Source: RPQJ01 sp035554635 (GTDB lineage: Bacteria > Pseudomonadota > Gammaproteobacteria > Steroidobacterales > Steroidobacteraceae). From it: a DNA stretch of 6,094 nucleotides. The DNA lies in NCBI GenBank assembly GCA_035554635.1, contig DATMIB010000204.1:1-6094 (forward strand). Direction: 5' to 3'. Below the pieces are notes generated by a model. The model did no database searches. It was not told the DNA's origin and was given only the letters and a program-made list of their open reading frames with translations. The position numbers and the translations under genes were made by a program. Shown here in pieces: positions 6,037 to 6,094 of this stretch (position 1 is the stretch's first letter; the number at the start of each line of letters is the position of its first letter).

Positions 6037-6094
6037 ATGCCATTGAGTTTCCTCGATTTCGAGCAGCCGATCGCCGAGCTCGAAGCCAAGATCG
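6037..6094 (+). CDS. accA: Acetyl-CoA carboxylase carboxyltransferase alpha subunit, N-terminal fragment
   Basis: AccA pairs with AccD to form the carboxyltransferase. That enzyme moves the carboxyl group from biotin-BCCP to acetyl-CoA to make malonyl-CoA, the first committed step of fatty-acid synthesis. Only 19 codons are present before the window ends. They read MPLSFLDFEQPIAELEAKI, nearly identical to the E. coli AccA start (MSLNFLDFEQPIAELEAKI). The position downstream of dnaE matches the usual gammaproteobacterial order. No Shine-Dalgarno sequence is visible before the ATG; the upstream bases are C-rich. The ATG is still secure, because the family begins exactly here. The rest of the protein (about 300 residues) lies outside the window. 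Confidence 0.94.
   Translation, partial: MPLSFLDFEQPIAELEAKI

Noticed and set aside
5679..6089. 136-codon minus-strand frame across the accA upstream region
   Set aside because: It overlaps the 3' end of one real gene and the start of accA, is Arg/Pro/Gly-rich, and has no recognisable content.

Overview
The window is GC-rich, tightly packed proteobacterial chromosome. It carries the gene order lpxB - rnhB - dnaE - [extra gene] - accA, all on the plus strand. lpxB-rnhB-dnaE-accA is the classical gammaproteobacterial cluster linking lipid A synthesis, RNA/DNA-hybrid repair, chromosome replication and fatty-acid synthesis. The high GC and the wording of the DnaE and RNase HII proteins suggest the Xanthomonadales (Lysobacterales) or a near relative. 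That placement rests on recalled family resemblance, not on a search.

Region by region: 1-666 is the C-terminal part of lipid-A-disaccharide synthase (lpxB), cut by the window edge. It overlaps rnhB (663-1292, RNase HII) by an ATGA stop/start. After 7 bases comes dnaE (1300-4896), a full-length DNA polymerase III alpha subunit of 1198 residues. A short gap (4897-5059) opens with a palindromic repeat abutting the dnaE stop. It is followed by an unrecognised exported protein gene (5060-5836). A 200-base non-coding stretch leads to the first 19 codons of accA (6037 to the window end), the acetyl-CoA carboxylase carboxyltransferase alpha subunit.

The core genes are housekeeping and look intact where complete. 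Two things are unusual. First, a 52-base palindromic repeat that can fold into a Y shape (outer stem plus two hairpins) lies in frame inside dnaE. It sits just after the sliding-clamp-binding motif and adds a Gly/Ser/Glu-rich linker to the polymerase. A diverged second copy begins at the base after the dnaE stop. The 31-base core shared by the copies differs at only two positions, and those two pair with each other, so the hairpin is kept. Second, a cysteine-free secreted protein of unknown function sits between dnaE and accA, which are usually neighbours, and it uses more A/T-ending codons than dnaE. I see no CRISPR array, tRNA, rRNA, transposase or phage gene.
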